Positions 52,608 to 62,413 of a stretch of DNA of 64,000 bases are shown in pieces (the stretch's first letter is position 1; the number at the start of each line of letters is the position of its first letter). Position numbers and translations under genes: made by a program. The notes beneath the pieces were generated by a model. That model made no database searches and was not told where the DNA came from. It worked only from the letters and a program-made list of their open reading frames with translations. Source of the DNA: Methylophilaceae bacterium 11 (lineage in GTDB: Bacteria > Pseudomonadota > Gammaproteobacteria > Burkholderiales > Methylophilaceae); NCBI GenBank assembly GCA_000525025.1, contig JCKJ01000001.1:62001-126000 (forward strand), written 5' to 3'.

Positions 52608-53564
52608 GTGCAAGTATCACCCTCTACACCTAAAAAAGCGCAAGTCAAACGCATCAAGCGCCTTGTGGATGGTGTGCTCTTATTGGATAAGCCCCTCGGC
52701 TTTTCTTCCAACCAAGCCTTACAAAAAGTGAAATGGCTGTTTCAAGCAGCAAAAGCCGGTCATACCGGCACGTTAGACCCATTGGCAACTGGCGTTTTGC
52801 CTATTTGCTTAGGTGAGGCGACAAAGTTTGCACAATACCTGACAGATGCCGATAAAACTTATGTTGCAAATGTGCAATTTGGTGCAACCACGACCACTGG
52901 CGATGCGGAAGGCGAAGTGCTATCCACACAGCCCGTCACCTTTAATCGTGCACAACTAGAGAATGCATTAAAGCAGTTTGAGGGCGAGGTTAGTCAAGTA
53001 CCTCCCATGTATTCCGCGTTAAAGCACGAAGGCAAAGCACTCTATGCCTATGCGCGCGAAGGCCTTGAAATCGAACGTCAGGCGCGCACCGTCTATATTC
53101 GTCAGATAACATTAAATAGCTATACAGAAGGCGGTAGCATTGCAGAGCTCAGCGTTACTTGTAGCAAGGGTACTTATATTCGTACCTTGGCAGAGGATAT
53201 AGGAAACGTATTGGGCTGTGGTGCACATTTAATCGGCTTACGTCGCACCGCAACAGCAAGTTATGATATCCACCAAACGATTAGTCTAGAGACGCTGGAA
53301 AGTATGACGCAAGTGCAACGCGATCAGCTGCTATTGCCAGTGGATTCTGCCATTGAAAGCATTCCTAAAGTTGTGCTGAATGCAGAGGCTGCATACTACC
53401 TATTGCAAGGTCAACCGATTTGGCAATCTGGCAAAATTCCAGATGGTGATTTACGTTTGTATGATGCGCAACATCATTTTTTGGGTTTGGGTTTTTTGCA
53501 GAGTGACGGCAAGATTGCGCCCAAGCGGCTGTTACAAACCAAGCAGGTACTTGCCAGTCAATAA
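52608..53564 (+). CDS. truB: tRNA pseudouridine(55) synthase TruB
   Basis: TruB makes pseudouridine 55 in the T loop of tRNAs. The 318-residue protein has the catalytic Asp in HTGTLDPLATGVLP, YVANVQFGATTTTGDAEG, the VPPMYSALKHEGKALYAYAR segment and CSKGTYIRTLAEDIG. The start is GTG, three bases after the rbfA stop; no ATG precedes the conserved region. The first 17 residues are basic and not conserved. Confidence 0.95.
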   Translation: MQVSPSTPKKAQVKRIKRLVDGVLLLDKPLGFSSNQALQKVKWLFQAAKAGHTGTLDPLATGVLPICLGEATKFAQYLTDADKTYVANVQFGATTTTGDAEGEVLSTQPVTFNRAQLENALKQFEGEVSQVPPMYSALKHEGKALYAYAREGLEIERQARTVYIRQITLNSYTEGGSIAELSVTCSKGTYIRTLAEDIGNVLGCGAHLIGLRRTATASYDIHQTISLETLESMTQVQRDQLLLPVDSAIESIPKVVLNAEAAYYLLQGQPIWQSGKIPDGDLRLYDAQHHFLGLGFLQSDGKIAPKRLLQTKQVLASQ

Positions 53565-53599
53565 CACCAATAAAAACAGACATTTAATTCAATAATTGC

Positions 53600-53628
53600 T
53601 TGTGAAGCTAGGCAAATACATATAAAAT
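53600..53628 (+). promoter_or_regulatory. Probable promoter of rpsO
   Basis: TTGTGA and TAAAAT are separated by 17 bases and followed by the GC-rich GCGCGG, which resembles the rRNA and rplM promoters in this window. It is 86 bases upstream of rpsO. Confidence 0.6.
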
Positions 53629-53713
53629 GCGCGGTTCATCGTAAATGAATGCTTTCGCGGGGCGATGATTGAAAAAACCTGCTTCTGCATTGACGCTAAC
53701 TAAAGGAAAAAAG

Positions 53714-53983
53714 ATGGCAATTACAGCACAAGATACAGCAAAAATCGTTAAAGAATATCAACGCGCACCAAACGATACAGCAAGCCCAGAAGTACAAGTG
53801 GCTTTGTTAACAAGCCGCATTACATATTTAACAGAACATTTTAAATCTAACAAAAAAGACAATCACTCACGTCGTGGTTTGTTGGCATTGGTAAGCCAAC
53901 GTCGTCGCCTGTTAGACTACTTAAAAAGCAGAGATGTAAGCCGCTATCAAACATTGATTGAGCGCTTAAGCCTCCGTAAGTAA
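53714..53983 (+). CDS. rpsO: 30S ribosomal protein S15
   Basis: The 89-residue protein, the standard length for S15, has [16 protein letters not shown] and the [19 protein letters not shown] segment that contacts 16S. An ATG with AAAGGAAA upstream is chosen; longer in-frame extensions start in the leader. It lies between truB and pnp as in E. coli. Confidence 0.98.
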   Translation: MAITAQDTAKIVKEYQRAPNDTASPEVQVALLTSRITYLTEHFKSNKKDNHSRRGLLALVSQRRRLLDYLKSRDVSRYQTLIERLSLRK

Positions 53984-54035
53984 TTGTTATAGAAGTGCCT
54001 ATTATTTTAAATTTTGGTTCACTTTTATAATTGAT

Positions 54036-54073
54036 AAAAGCCGATTGCATTGTGATATGCATCGGCTTTTTTT
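54036..54073 (+). terminator. Intrinsic terminator of rpsO
   Basis: AAAAGCCGAT...GCAT pairs with ATGC...ATCGGCTTTT (one bulged T) and is followed by TTT, 52 bases after the rpsO stop. It separates rpsO from pnp, which must have its own promoter or rely on readthrough. Confidence 0.88.
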
Positions 54074-54203
54074 ATGGCAAACGTTCCTATCGTGTATGCC
54101 ATGGGTAAAAATATCACAAAGAGTAATAACATAAAACGTAATAAAAAGTAGTGCTTGCTATTGGGTAGTGAATAGTAAGTTATTGAGATGAAAAGGAAAA
54201 ATA

Positions 54204-56324
54204 ATGTTTAATATTGTGAAAAAAAGTATTCAATACGGTGCGCATACGCTCACCCTTGAAACAGGTGAAATCTCACGTCAAGCCGATGCGGCTGTGTTGG
54301 TGAGCTATGGTGATACCGTAGTATTGGTAGCAGTAACAAGTAAGCGTGAAGTAAAAGAAGGTCAAGATTTTTTCCCATTGACTGTAGATTACATGGAAAA
54401 AACCTATGCCGCAGGCAAAATCCCAGGTGGCTTTTTCAAGCGTGAAGGCCGTCCTTCAGAAAAAGAAACACTGACGAGCCGTTTAATCGATCGTCCATTG
54501 CGTCCCTTGTTTCCAGAAGCGTTCTATAACGAAGTGCAAGTCGTGGCAACAGTGTTGTCATCTGATCCAGAAATTGATGCAGATATTCCAGCCATTATCG
54601 GTGCGTCTGCTGCCATGTCTATTTCTGGCATTCCATTCTTTGGTCCTTTAGGTGCTGCACGCGTTGGTTATATTAATGATGCCTACGTGCTTAACCCAAC
54701 TGCTGCGCAGTTGAAAGAAACTAAATTAGATTTAGTTGTCGCTGCAACTGAAACGGCTGTAATGATGGTGGAATCTGAAGCGCAAGAGTTATCAGAAGAA
54801 GTGATGTTGGGAGCAGTGGTCTATGGTCACGAGCAAATGCAAGCTGTAATCAAAGTGATTAACGAGCTGACTGCAGAAGCGGGTAAAGATGCTTGGGACT
54901 GGGTTGCACCAGAGCCAGATACTGCCTTGATTGAAAAAGTTGCGCAATTGGCTGCTGCTGATGTGAACGCTGCGTTCCAAATCAAAGCAAAAGGTGAGCG
55001 CTCTGCTAAATTAGACGAAATTAAAAACCGTGTAATGGCTGAGTTAATTACTGAAAACACATCGACGACTGAAGCCAATAAAATTAAAGGCGAGTTCTTT
55101 AATCTAGAAGCCAAAACAGTACGTAGCCAAATTTTAAATGGCGAGCCACGTATTGATGGCCGTGATACACGTACTGTGCGTCCAATCAGTATTCGTACTG
55201 GCGTATTGCCACGTACACACGGTTCAGCATTGTTTACCCGTGGTGAAACGCAAGCATTGGTGGTGGCGACATTGGGTACAGGCCGCGATGAGCAAGTAAT
55301 TGACGCGTTGCAAGGTGAGTACACAGACCGCTTTATGTTGCACTACAACATGCCTCCGTATGCTACTGGTGAGACAGGTCGCGTTGGTACACCAAAACGT
55401 CGTGAAATCGGCCATGGCCGCTTAGCTAAACGTGCATTGATTGCTGCGTTGCCAGCCAAAGAAGATTTTGATTACACCATGCGTGTGGTGTCTGAGATTA
55501 CAGAATCTAACGGTTCTAGCTCTATGGCGTCAGTATGTGGCGGCTGTTTGGCATTAATGGACGCTGGTGTGCCGATGAAAGCGCACGTGGCAGGTATTGC
55601 GATGGGCTTAATTAAAGAAGGCAATCGCGTTGCTGTGTTGACTGATATTTTGGGTGATGAAGATCACTTAGGCGATATGGACTTTAAAGTGGCGGGTACC
55701 GAAAATGGTGTCACGGCATTGCAAATGGACATCAAAATCACCGGCATTACTGCACAAATTATGCAAGTGGCTTTAGCGCAAGCGAAAGAAGGTCGTGCGC
55801 ATATTCTAGGTTTAATGAAACAAGCTGTGTCTGGTGCAAACACTGAGATGTCTGCATTTGCGCCACGTATTATTACCATGAAAATCAATCCGGACAAAAT
55901 CCGTGACGTGATTGGTAAAGGCGGTTCAGTCATTCAAGCGCTGACTAAAGAAACCGGCACCAGCATTGATATTGAAGAAGATGGCACAATCAAGATTGCT
56001 TGTACAAGTGCTGAGCAAGGCGAAGAAGCACAACGCCGTATTGCACAAATCACTGCTGAGGTAGAAGTGGGTCAAATCTATGAAGGTCCTGTGGTCAAAA
56101 TCTTAGATTTTGGTGCAGTGGTGTCGCTATTGCCAGGTAAAGATGGCTTGGTGCATATCTCACAAATCGCGCATGAACGTGTAAAAGCGGTAGGTGATTT
56201 TGTGAAAGAGGGCGATGTCGTTAAAGTGAAAGTGGTGGAAATCGATGACAAAGGTAAAGTGCGTTTAAGCATGAAAGCCTTGATTGATGCGCCAGCAAAA
56301 GAAGAAGCACCTGCTCAAGAGTAA
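54204..56324 (+). CDS. pnp: Polynucleotide phosphorylase
   Basis: PNPase is the phosphorolytic 3' to 5' exoribonuclease of the degradosome. The 706-residue protein has two RNase PH domains ([37 protein letters not shown] in the second), a KH domain ([17 protein letters not shown], from about 558) and an S1 domain (from about 622). It is followed by a strong terminator. Confidence 0.98.
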   Translation: MFNIVKKSIQYGAHTLTLETGEISRQADAAVLVSYGDTVVLVAVTSKREVKEGQDFFPLTVDYMEKTYAAGKIPGGFFKREGRPSEKETLTSRLIDRPLRPLFPEAFYNEVQVVATVLSSDPEIDADIPAIIGASAAMSISGIPFFGPLGAARVGYINDAYVLNPTAAQLKETKLDLVVAATETAVMMVESEAQELSEEVMLGAVVYGHEQMQAVIKVINELTAEAGKDAWDWVAPEPDTALIEKVAQLAAADVNAAFQIKAKGERSAKLDEIKNRVMAELITENTSTTEANKIKGEFFNLEAKTVRSQILNGEPRIDGRDTRTVRPISIRTGVLPRTHGSALFTRGETQALVVATLGTGRDEQVIDALQGEYTDRFMLHYNMPPYATGETGRVGTPKRREIGHGRLAKRALIAALPAKEDFDYTMRVVSEITESNGSSSMASVCGGCLALMDAGVPMKAHVAGIAMGLIKEGNRVAVLTDILGDEDHLGDMDFKVAGTENGVTALQMDIKITGITAQIMQVALAQAKEGRAHILGLMKQAVSGANTEMSAFAPRIITMKINPDKIRDVIGKGGSVIQALTKETGTSIDIEEDGTIKIACTSAEQGEEAQRRIAQITAEVEVGQIYEGPVVKILDFGAVVSLLPGKDGLVHISQIAHERVKAVGDFVKEGDVVKVKVVEIDDKGKVRLSMKALIDAPAKEEAPAQE

Positions 56325-56334
56325 TCTTGAATAT

Positions 56335-56363
56335 AAAAAAGCCCGCGCAAGCGGGCTTTTTTT
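56335..56363 (+). terminator. Intrinsic terminator of pnp
   Basis: AAAAAAGCCCGC pairs with GCGGGCTTTTTT around a GCAA tetraloop, 10 bases after the pnp stop. The sequence 56364-56563 up to dksA shows no further gene. Confidence 0.95.
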
Positions 56364-56563
56364 ATTAGGGTTACTTTGACTTCTGACTTATATCGTTACA
56401 CGACTTAGCCCTTGTAGACAACAAGTTGTAAATAGTGTGCTTTTAGTGCCAACATAACCTGAAGCTTAGTCTTTGCCGAAAAAAGTAGCGATTTGCTTAG
56501 GTTATTTTTAGCTACAACATAACATGCTGCGCATGTTGGTCTTCACTGAAAGCAAGTTGCCAA

Positions 56564-56986
56564 TTACTTGGCTACTTGCTTTTCACGCATTTCGTCTAGG
56601 GTTTTGCAATCAATGCACAATGTTGCAGTTGGGCGTGCTTCTAAGCGTTTTAAGCCAATCTCTACACCGCAACCTTCGCAGTAACCATATTCATCCGCAT
56701 CAATATTGCGCAGGGTCTCATCAATTTTTTTGATTAGTTTGCGCTCACGATCACGGTTACGTAACTCTAATGCCATGTCCGATTCTTGGCTTGCGCGATC
56801 ATTCGGATCTGCAAACATGGTGACTTCATCTTGCATCGTATGCACAGTTTTGTCGATATCATGGCTGAGTTCAGATTTCCAACCGTTTAAGATTTTACGG
56901 AAGTGATCTTGTTGCTTTTTGTTCATGTACTCCTCACCAGGAGCTACTTGATAAGGGGTAAAGGTTTTGTTGAGTGTTTCTGCCAT
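56564..56986 (-). CDS. dksA: RNA polymerase-binding transcription factor DksA
   Basis: DksA works with ppGpp on RNA polymerase to lower rRNA promoter activity. The 140-residue protein has the coiled coil (DPNDRASQESDMALELRNRD with the two Asp at the tip region) and the four-Cys zinc finger (CEGCG...CIDCK). With spoT and rpoZ in the same window it completes the machinery that regulates the adjacent rRNA operon. Confidence 0.96.
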   Translation of the reverse strand: MAETLNKTFTPYQVAPGEEYMNKKQQDHFRKILNGWKSELSHDIDKTVHTMQDEVTMFADPNDRASQESDMALELRNRDRERKLIKKIDETLRNIDADEYGYCEGCGVEIGLKRLEARPTATLCIDCKTLDEMREKQVAK

Positions 56987-57131
56987 GTTGTTTCCAGCGA
57001 CTATATTGTCGTTAAATCACAGTTAATAAGAAAAGAGAATTGCCAGCCAAATCTATAACAAAAACAAAAAATTTAATCGCGCGAGTTTACACCGAATGAC
57101 ACAGATATGCAAAAATCATTTGCATGGTCAT

Positions 57132-58007
57132 TTACGCACGAATATCTTGCTCGCTTTGCTCTCGTAATTCTAATCCTAACAGCGTGTTTTCCATTAGGGT
57201 TGCAACCGTCATTGGGCCCACACCACCTGGTACCGGCGTAATATAGCCGGCACGAGTTTTGGCGGCATTAAAGTCCACATCACCACAAATCGTGCCATCC
57301 GCGAGCCGGTTAATACCAATATCAATCACAATCGCTCCCGGCTTAATCCAGTCCCCTTGAATTAAGCCCGCTTTACCCGCGGCAGCAACCACAATATCTG
57401 CTTGCATCACGTGCTTGGCAAGGTCTTTGGTGTGGCGATGACAACTGGTGATGGTGCAGCCAGCAAGTAGTAGTTCTAATGCCATTGGGCGGCCAACGTG
57501 ATTGGATACACCCACAATCACAGCGTCTAATCCCATCAGCTCAATATTGCTCGCTTGCAGCATTTTAATCACACCAAACGGCGTGCATGAGCGTAACGTA
57601 GGCTGGCGCACAGCCAAACGACCAATGTTGTAAGGGTGAAAGCCATCCACATCTTTAAATGTGCTGATGCGCTCAATCAATAAATCTTCATTAATATGCT
57701 CTGGCAAAGGCGATTGCACCAAAATGCCATCTACATTAGGGTCAGTGTTAAGAGCATCCACCAGTGCCAAAAGCTCGGCTTGACTAGTCGTGCTAGGTAG
57801 CTGATGGGCAATCGATTGTATGCCCACCTTTTCGCAAGCAAGGCGCTTATTACGCACGTAAATGGCGGATGCGGGGTCTCCGCCGACCAGAATCACTGCT
57901 AGGCATGGTGCGCGCTTACCGGCATCTATGCGTTGCTGTACCCTGATTTTGAGGTTGTCGAGTAATGCTTCGGCAATTGCCTTGCCGTTAATAATCTGCG
58001 CTGTCAT
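57132..58007 (-). CDS. folD: Bifunctional methylenetetrahydrofolate dehydrogenase/cyclohydrolase
   Basis: FolD interconverts methylene-, methenyl- and formyl-tetrahydrofolate. The 291-residue protein has [29 protein letters not shown] with the catalytic region Lys nearby, [19 protein letters not shown] and the closing [13 protein letters not shown]. In methylotrophs this enzyme also serves C1 assimilation, but a housekeeping role alone would explain it here. Confidence 0.97.
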   Translation of the reverse strand: MTAQIINGKAIAEALLDNLKIRVQQRIDAGKRAPCLAVILVGGDPASAIYVRNKRLACEKVGIQSIAHQLPSTTSQAELLALVDALNTDPNVDGILVQSPLPEHINEDLLIERISTFKDVDGFHPYNIGRLAVRQPTLRSCTPFGVIKMLQASNIELMGLDAVIVGVSNHVGRPMALELLLAGCTITSCHRHTKDLAKHVMQADIVVAAAGKAGLIQGDWIKPGAIVIDIGINRLADGTICGDVDFNAAKTRAGYITPVPGGVGPMTVATLMENTLLGLELREQSEQDIRA

Positions 58008-58060
58008 GCTTATTTTTTGAATAATTATTAAAAATAAAACGCAATTTTAACATATTAGAA

Positions 58061-58089
58061 TTGACCGACAGGCAGTATTGCGCTATATT
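58061..58089 (+). promoter_or_regulatory. Promoter of the tRNA-Pro/Arg/His cluster
   Basis: TTGACC and TATATT are separated by exactly 17 bases, 11 bases before the first tRNA. It is divergent from folD. Confidence 0.8.
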
Positions 58090-58099
58090 TCTGCCTCTT

Positions 58100-58176
58100 C
58101 GGCGTGTAGCGTAGTCTGGTAGCGCGCCTGCTTTGGGAGCAGGATGTCGGGAGTTCGAATCTCTCCACGCCGACCA
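58100..58176 (+). tRNA. tRNA-Pro (anticodon TGG)
   Basis: Acceptor CGGCGTG pairs with CACGCCG; anticodon TGG in loop TTTGGGA; GTTCGAA T loop; CCA encoded. First gene of a three-tRNA cluster. Confidence 0.98.
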
Positions 58177-58218
58177 AATATCTTTGGTTTACCCGTTAGT
58201 GTCAACATGTAACTAAAT

Positions 58219-58295
58219 CTGCCCGTAGCTCAACCGGATAGAGCACCAGCCTTCTAAGCTGGGGGTTACAGGTTCGATTCCTGTCGGGCAGGCCA
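58219..58295 (+). tRNA. tRNA-Arg (anticodon TCT)
   Basis: Acceptor CTGCCCG pairs with CGGGCAG; discriminator G; anticodon TCT (58253-58255) in loop CTTCTAA; CCA encoded. It reads AGA/AGG codons. Confidence 0.97.
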
Positions 58296-58309
58296 ATTTG
58301 CGCTCAATG

Positions 58310-58385
58310 GTGGCTGTAGCTCAGCTGGTAGAGCCCTGGATTGTGATTCCAGTTGTCGTGGGTTCGAGCCCCATCAGCCACCCCA
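58310..58385 (+). tRNA. tRNA-His (anticodon GTG)
   Basis: Acceptor GTGGCTG pairs with CAGCCAC; anticodon GTG (58343-58345); discriminator C and CCA encoded. A G lies at position -1 (58309), the extra base needed for histidine identity. Confidence 0.98.
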
Positions 58386-59017
58386 TTTATTTCCCTATTA
58401 AACTCCATTTGACGCAACACTTGCGCCAGTTTTGTATGCTCGCCCTTCATCTTTCGAATGAGGCTTGGCAACGTCTCGTAAGCATCCCAGCTAATGAACA
58501 TTAATTTAATCAGCATTACTTAAATCTTATATATAAGATATCTGTAGGCTTGAAATGTATAAGTTAACTTGTTCCTCGCTAGTTGACTTCTCCTGCCCGT
58601 TGTTGCTCTAAAGCAGAGTTGCTACAGAAGTATCTACAAGAAGTTTATTTACAGAGCGGTGCTATCACTAGACTTTTTCGCGTTTGCTTTAAGAGTTACG
58701 TTAACAAGTGCCTATGTATTTGTGATGAAGCTTGAAGAGTGATTGGTATACACATTAAGTAAATACAACTTATGGCCTCTTGCACGGTAAATATATCAAG
58801 TTTAACAAAGTAAAAAATCAATAATAATTATACACATGTATAATTATGGTGTATATTATACATGTGTATAAGGCGGGCCATCGCCAGCAATCACACAAGG
58901 TGCTTATGTAGAGAGTGTTAAAGCATCAGCTACATGGTGAATGTGCGGCTTGCTGTTGAGGAAAGCCTCATCCAAAAGTTGCAAAAAATCAATTAATTAA
59001 TAAAAGAGGAGTTTTGT
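58386..59017. other. AT-rich region without a gene, upstream of the pilus locus
   Basis: No credible gene is visible in these 632 bases. A weak hairpin with a short T run just after tRNA-His (about 58411-58434) may end the tRNA transcript. The main element is the 17-bp inverted repeat at 58828-58871. A ribosome site AGAGGA precedes the pilin gene. The base composition is clearly more AT-rich than the neighbouring genes. Confidence 0.6.
58828..58871. promoter_or_regulatory. Perfect 17-bp inverted repeat upstream of the pilus locus
   Basis: TTATACACATGTATAAT and its exact complement ATTATACATGTGTATAA are separated by 10 bases. Each arm is itself near-symmetric around ACATGT, so this could be two adjacent dimer sites, about 27 bp centre to centre. 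It lies about 147 bases before the first pilin-like gene. It is probably a binding site for a regulator, or a cruciform. Confidence 0.65.
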
Positions 59018-59275
59018 ATGAAGATAACACGTCATCAGCGTGGTCAAGGCATGACTGAGTATATTGTGATTGTTGCATTGGTAGCTATTGCGGCAATTGC
59101 AACGTATCAATTTTTTGGTCAAACAATCCGTAATCAAACTGCATCCATTGCGCAAGAAATTGCAGGTAATGCAAACACAGCACAAGCACAAGCAATTACA
59201 AACTCGACTGCAGCTGCTACGGCAGCAAACGTGCATGAAACATTAGATAGTTATGATGGCAATGTGGGTAAATAA
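59018..59275 (+). CDS. Flp/Tad-type pilin-like protein
   Basis: The 85-residue protein has a short basic leader (MKITRHQRG) followed by the prepilin cleavage motif G/QGMTEY, with the conserved Glu at mature residue 5, then a hydrophobic helix (about 15-30). The rest is Ala/Thr/Asn-rich. This matches small pilin-like proteins of Tad/Flp systems, processed by a prepilin peptidase at the inner membrane. A strong ribosome site (AGAGGA) and a following terminator suggest high, separate expression as the major subunit. The exact subtype (Flp or TadE-like) is not certain. Confidence 0.78.
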   Translation: MKITRHQRGQGMTEYIVIVALVAIAAIATYQFFGQTIRNQTASIAQEIAGNANTAQAQAITNSTAAATAANVHETLDSYDGNVGK

Positions 59276-59294
59276 AGCATCTATATAGATGGCT

Positions 59295-59321
59295 AAGCCG
59301 CCACTAATTGTGGCGGCTTTT
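59295..59321 (+). terminator. Terminator hairpin between the pilin gene and the TadG-like gene
   Basis: AAGCCGCCAC and GTGGCGGCTT form a perfect 10-bp stem around TAATT, followed by TTTT. The next ATG is two bases after it, and the only Shine-Dalgarno-like sequence (GGCGG) for that gene lies inside the stem. Confidence 0.85.
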
Positions 59322-59323
59322 CT

Positions 59324-60658
59324 ATGATGATAAACAAATATCTTTTTCAGCGTGGTCAAGCTTTGCCGCTTGCGCTCGTATTGTTAGCGGCAATAGCGGC
59401 TACCGTTTTCTATATGTTTAATACCGGCCAATTGGTGCAAGAGAAAATAGGGCTTACTAACACGGCTGACGCCGTCGCTTATAGTGCAGGGGTGTATGAA
59501 GCGCGCGTGCTCAATTATGACGCATATACCAATCGCGCCATGATTGCCAACGAAATTGCAATCGGCCAAGCAGTGGGCTTGGCATCGTGGGCCAAATATG
59601 CAGGCACATCTGCAAATAATATAAGCCAGTGGGCAAAATATATACCTTACGTGGGCCCCTATATTGAGGCAACACTTAAGGCGGTTGAAAAGGCAATGGA
59701 TGCCATTTTAAAGCCACTTGGTATTGCTGTTGGTTTGCATGATGGTGCCATTCAGGTGCTGAAAGCTTCACAATTTGCAGTGCATGGGCCAGGCAATTCA
59801 ATCGCTTTGTTTAATCGCAAAGTGGTAATGGATGAAGTGGCCAAGCAAAATGATCCTGATGTAAGTGTGGATATTCTACCAATCAGTGACAACTTTGCTG
59901 GGTTTACCAAGCGTTACGCGCAAGGTGAGCGTACCCGAATGCGTGATGTCGTAGAGCGGAATCGTCAACAAGAGAATTTTTTAAAAACGAGACGATGGGA
60001 TTTTAAATTTGGTATATGCGTCAGGCCTTTTGGCGGATTTCGGATTGATTTTAAAAAGCGCGGTGGCACTGCTTTAATCGGGCTAGATGGCTGGAAGTCG
60101 ATAGATACATTGTCAGCACATACGAGGTCTGGTAGCAAATGTAAACGAAGAGAAAGGCCGATTGGCTATGGGTCAAGCTTTTCTGCAGATGGTCTGCCTG
60201 ATAACTACGATGCATACAATCAATCACGTAGTACCAATCCACGCGCGACGTCACGTGCGCTTTCAGAAGGTGTGGCATGGAATAGTGCACCAGCAAGTGT
60301 AACTGGCGGTGCAATTCCAGAGTTTTACGATTTGTCGGAAGATGCGTTAAAGCAGAAAGACCCACGCACACAAATCACGATCAGAGTGACTAAGCCCAAT
60401 AATAGACAGCGTTATTCAGGTGGAACTAGCATAGTGAAGCCTAGCGGAAGTTTGGATTTGTATGGTGGAGAGCATCAAGGTGAAGTAACTGCAAGTATTG
60501 CACGTGCTGAAGTGTATTTTGAGCGGCCAGATGGCGCCAATAAACTATATAACAAAGCCGAATTGGGAAGTTTGTTTAACCCATATTGGCAAGTGCATTT
60601 AGTGCCAGTATCTATTGCTGAACGTGCTCAAGCTGCATTACTACAAGGATTTAAATGA
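59324..60658 (+). CDS. TadG-like putative Flp pilus-assembly protein
   Basis: The 444-residue protein has an N-terminal prepilin-like segment (QRGQALPLALVLLAAIAA) matching the TadE/TadG-like family (PF13400), and one hydrophobic helix. The large periplasmic part includes NTADAVAYSAGVYEARVLNYDAYTN, typical of that family in pilus loci. The rest (about 200-440) is not recognised and is hydrophilic. Its stop overlaps the next start (ATGA). Initiation is unusual because its ribosome site is inside a terminator hairpin. Confidence 0.72.
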   Translation: MMINKYLFQRGQALPLALVLLAAIAATVFYMFNTGQLVQEKIGLTNTADAVAYSAGVYEARVLNYDAYTNRAMIANEIAIGQAVGLASWAKYAGTSANNISQWAKYIPYVGPYIEATLKAVEKAMDAILKPLGIAVGLHDGAIQVLKASQFAVHGPGNSIALFNRKVVMDEVAKQNDPDVSVDILPISDNFAGFTKRYAQGERTRMRDVVERNRQQENFLKTRRWDFKFGICVRPFGGFRIDFKKRGGTALIGLDGWKSIDTLSAHTRSGSKCKRRERPIGYGSSFSADGLPDNYDAYNQSRSTNPRATSRALSEGVAWNSAPASVTGGAIPEFYDLSEDALKQKDPRTQITIRVTKPNNRQRYSGGTSIVKPSGSLDLYGGEHQGEVTASIARAEVYFERPDGANKLYNKAELGSLFNPYWQVHLVPVSIAERAQAALLQGFK

Positions 60659-61650
60659 TTAAAGCATTAAAAAAATGGTTGATGCGAAGTGTGTGGCTGA
60701 TAAGTTTGATTGTATTCATCCAGCCAATATTGGGGCATACGCAGTCGATGGTGCATTTGCATTACACGGGAAGTATTAAATTAAATTTTGGTGGAATGAC
60801 TGCACATGAGTTTTATAAAAAGACTTGTGATGATTTAAATAAAATAGAGGCCCCATTGGGTAAAGTGACGCCGTTTAAAGTGAGCGGAAGCCTGAAAGAC
60901 TTAGAAACCTATACGGAGGATGTATATATTTCTACAGAAAACGGCTATCACGCAACTTATAAGCAGGGGTATGCACTAGAGCAAAAAAGACCTGCTTGCG
61001 ATTACAAAGTGATCCCACGCCAAGAAATCACAATTGTGTATTACAAGCAGCGTAGTACATATGCGTTTGATTCGTCGCGTCCACAGGGTGAGCAATGGGT
61101 GAGAAGTGAATTGCCAAGCTCGGCAGTTAGCAAAATGACAGGCAATGCGGTTGCTGGTTTATGGGGTTTTAACGTGCGGCCTACAGGTAAGAAAGATAGG
61201 GTTGCTAACTTATTTTGTGATGTTGCTGAAATTCGTCTAGGAAAGACGAATGAGCTGGCGGGCACCATGTGCGCTTGGCACTCTGATCCAAAAGATCATC
61301 TGGTATTTCTTGGCCACCCACTTGAGCTAGATTTAAGTAGTCAAATGCAAATGGGTAAAGGGGCAACTAGTCAGCATGTTGCTAATAAAGTTAACCTTAG
61401 GGAGGCATTTGACGCGAGCGTTTTTCAAGTGCCTAGTGCCGTAAAAAATATGCCGTTTTATGCAGATGAACCCAACTACACCAATCCAGAAAAAGATGAC
61501 ACTGACCTAGACTGCAAAGCCGAAAAGAAGAGAACAGGGATTAACCCATGCGCAAGTCCTGCAGAGCTAGCTAAATGGTGTAAAGCAGAAATGGATAAAA
61601 CTGGTGAAGATCGCTGCAATAACGATGATATGGACGACAGCAGTGAGTAA
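60655..61650 (+). CDS. Unrecognised exported protein in the pilus locus
   Basis: I do not recognise this 331-residue protein. A basic start and hydrophobic segment to about residue 27 form a signal peptide. The body contains two pairs of cysteines, and the C-terminal 50 residues are acidic with four more cysteines (DCKAEKK, NPCASP, KWCKAE, DRCNND), so disulfide bonds are likely. It overlaps the TadG-like gene by four bases and precedes the TadE-like gene, so it probably acts at the cell surface with the pilus. Confidence 0.62.
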   Translation: MIKALKKWLMRSVWLISLIVFIQPILGHTQSMVHLHYTGSIKLNFGGMTAHEFYKKTCDDLNKIEAPLGKVTPFKVSGSLKDLETYTEDVYISTENGYHATYKQGYALEQKRPACDYKVIPRQEITIVYYKQRSTYAFDSSRPQGEQWVRSELPSSAVSKMTGNAVAGLWGFNVRPTGKKDRVANLFCDVAEIRLGKTNELAGTMCAWHSDPKDHLVFLGHPLELDLSSQMQMGKGATSQHVANKVNLREAFDASVFQVPSAVKNMPFYADEPNYTNPEKDDTDLDCKAEKKRTGINPCASPAELAKWCKAEMDKTGEDRCNNDDMDDSSE

Positions 61651-62413
61651 CTATTCATCTCAAACTGGGCAATCAACGCTTGAGTTCATTGTTGTTTCAT
61701 TGGTATTAGTCCCTTTGTTTTTGATTGTGCCACTCTTGGGTAAATATTTAGATTTAGCGCAAACCACACAAGTCGCCAGTCGCTATGTGGCTTTTGAAGG
61801 TGCAGTGCATCACTCTTCTAGCGCTGCAGGATGGAAAACAGATGCAGAATTGGCAGCCGAGGTGCGCAGACGTTTTTATAGTCGAAATGATTTATCGATC
61901 AAAACTGGCGACGTGGTAAGTGAGATTGACAGTGAAAGAAACCCACTTTGGGTTGATCATCGTGCCGATGCAATATTGCCAGATTTTAATCAAGTCAGTG
62001 TACAAACCACAAAAACATCCATAGCCAGTGTGTTTAATGGCGTTACTAATGTGCTTGATTTTAGTGATGATTTTAATTTGCCGCAGGATAACTTATATAG
62101 CGGTAGTGTCAGTGTGCAGCTTGCAAATGTGGCTGGGCTGGCACCGTTTGATGCGATTGATTTATCCATGGTGAGAAAGACTGTTGTGTTGGTGGATCCA
62201 TGGGCTGCAAAAGGGCCGGCTGATATCAGCAGCAAAGTAAAAAATTCTGGTATCAAGACGTTTCCCTACCAAGTGTTACAAGTCCCAGCCAGTATTTTAG
62301 AGCCCGTCATTTCAGTATTTGAGGATGGCTTAGGTGGTGCCTCTCCACCAAAAATTGGTAGGGTAGATGCAGATGTTGTGCCTAAAGACCGCGTACTGCA
62401 GCCTTATCAATGA
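61643..62413 (+). CDS. TadE-like pseudopilin
   Basis: The 256-residue protein has a short leader then TGQSTLEFIVVSLVLVPLFL, the prepilin G/QSTLEF motif with Glu at mature residue 5, followed by QTTQVASRYVAFEGAVH, which fits the TadE/TadF pseudopilin family. The start is uncertain: GTG at 61643 is used because it gives a short prepilin leader, but GTG at 61604 or ATG at 61625 would add a few residues. It overlaps the previous gene end by eight bases and the next start by ATGA. Confidence 0.7.
   Translation: MSNYSSQTGQSTLEFIVVSLVLVPLFLIVPLLGKYLDLAQTTQVASRYVAFEGAVHHSSSAAGWKTDAELAAEVRRRFYSRNDLSIKTGDVVSEIDSERNPLWVDHRADAILPDFNQVSVQTTKTSIASVFNGVTNVLDFSDDFNLPQDNLYSGSVSVQLANVAGLAPFDAIDLSMVRKTVVLVDPWAAKGPADISSKVKNSGIKTFPYQVLQVPASILEPVISVFEDGLGGASPPKIGRVDADVVPKDRVLQPYQ

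Noticed and set aside
58304-58516. Minus-strand frame of 70 codons over tRNA-His
   Set aside because: Its C-terminal half (ARTHDNWNHNPGLYQLSYS) is the well-known false translation of the antisense of a tRNA-His gene; the N-terminal half is a chance extension into the gap. I also see no integrase remnant in it.
58773-58790. Possible sigma-54 promoter before the pilin gene
   Set aside because: TATGGCCTCTTGCAC has GG and GC elements, but they are only six bases apart instead of the required ten.
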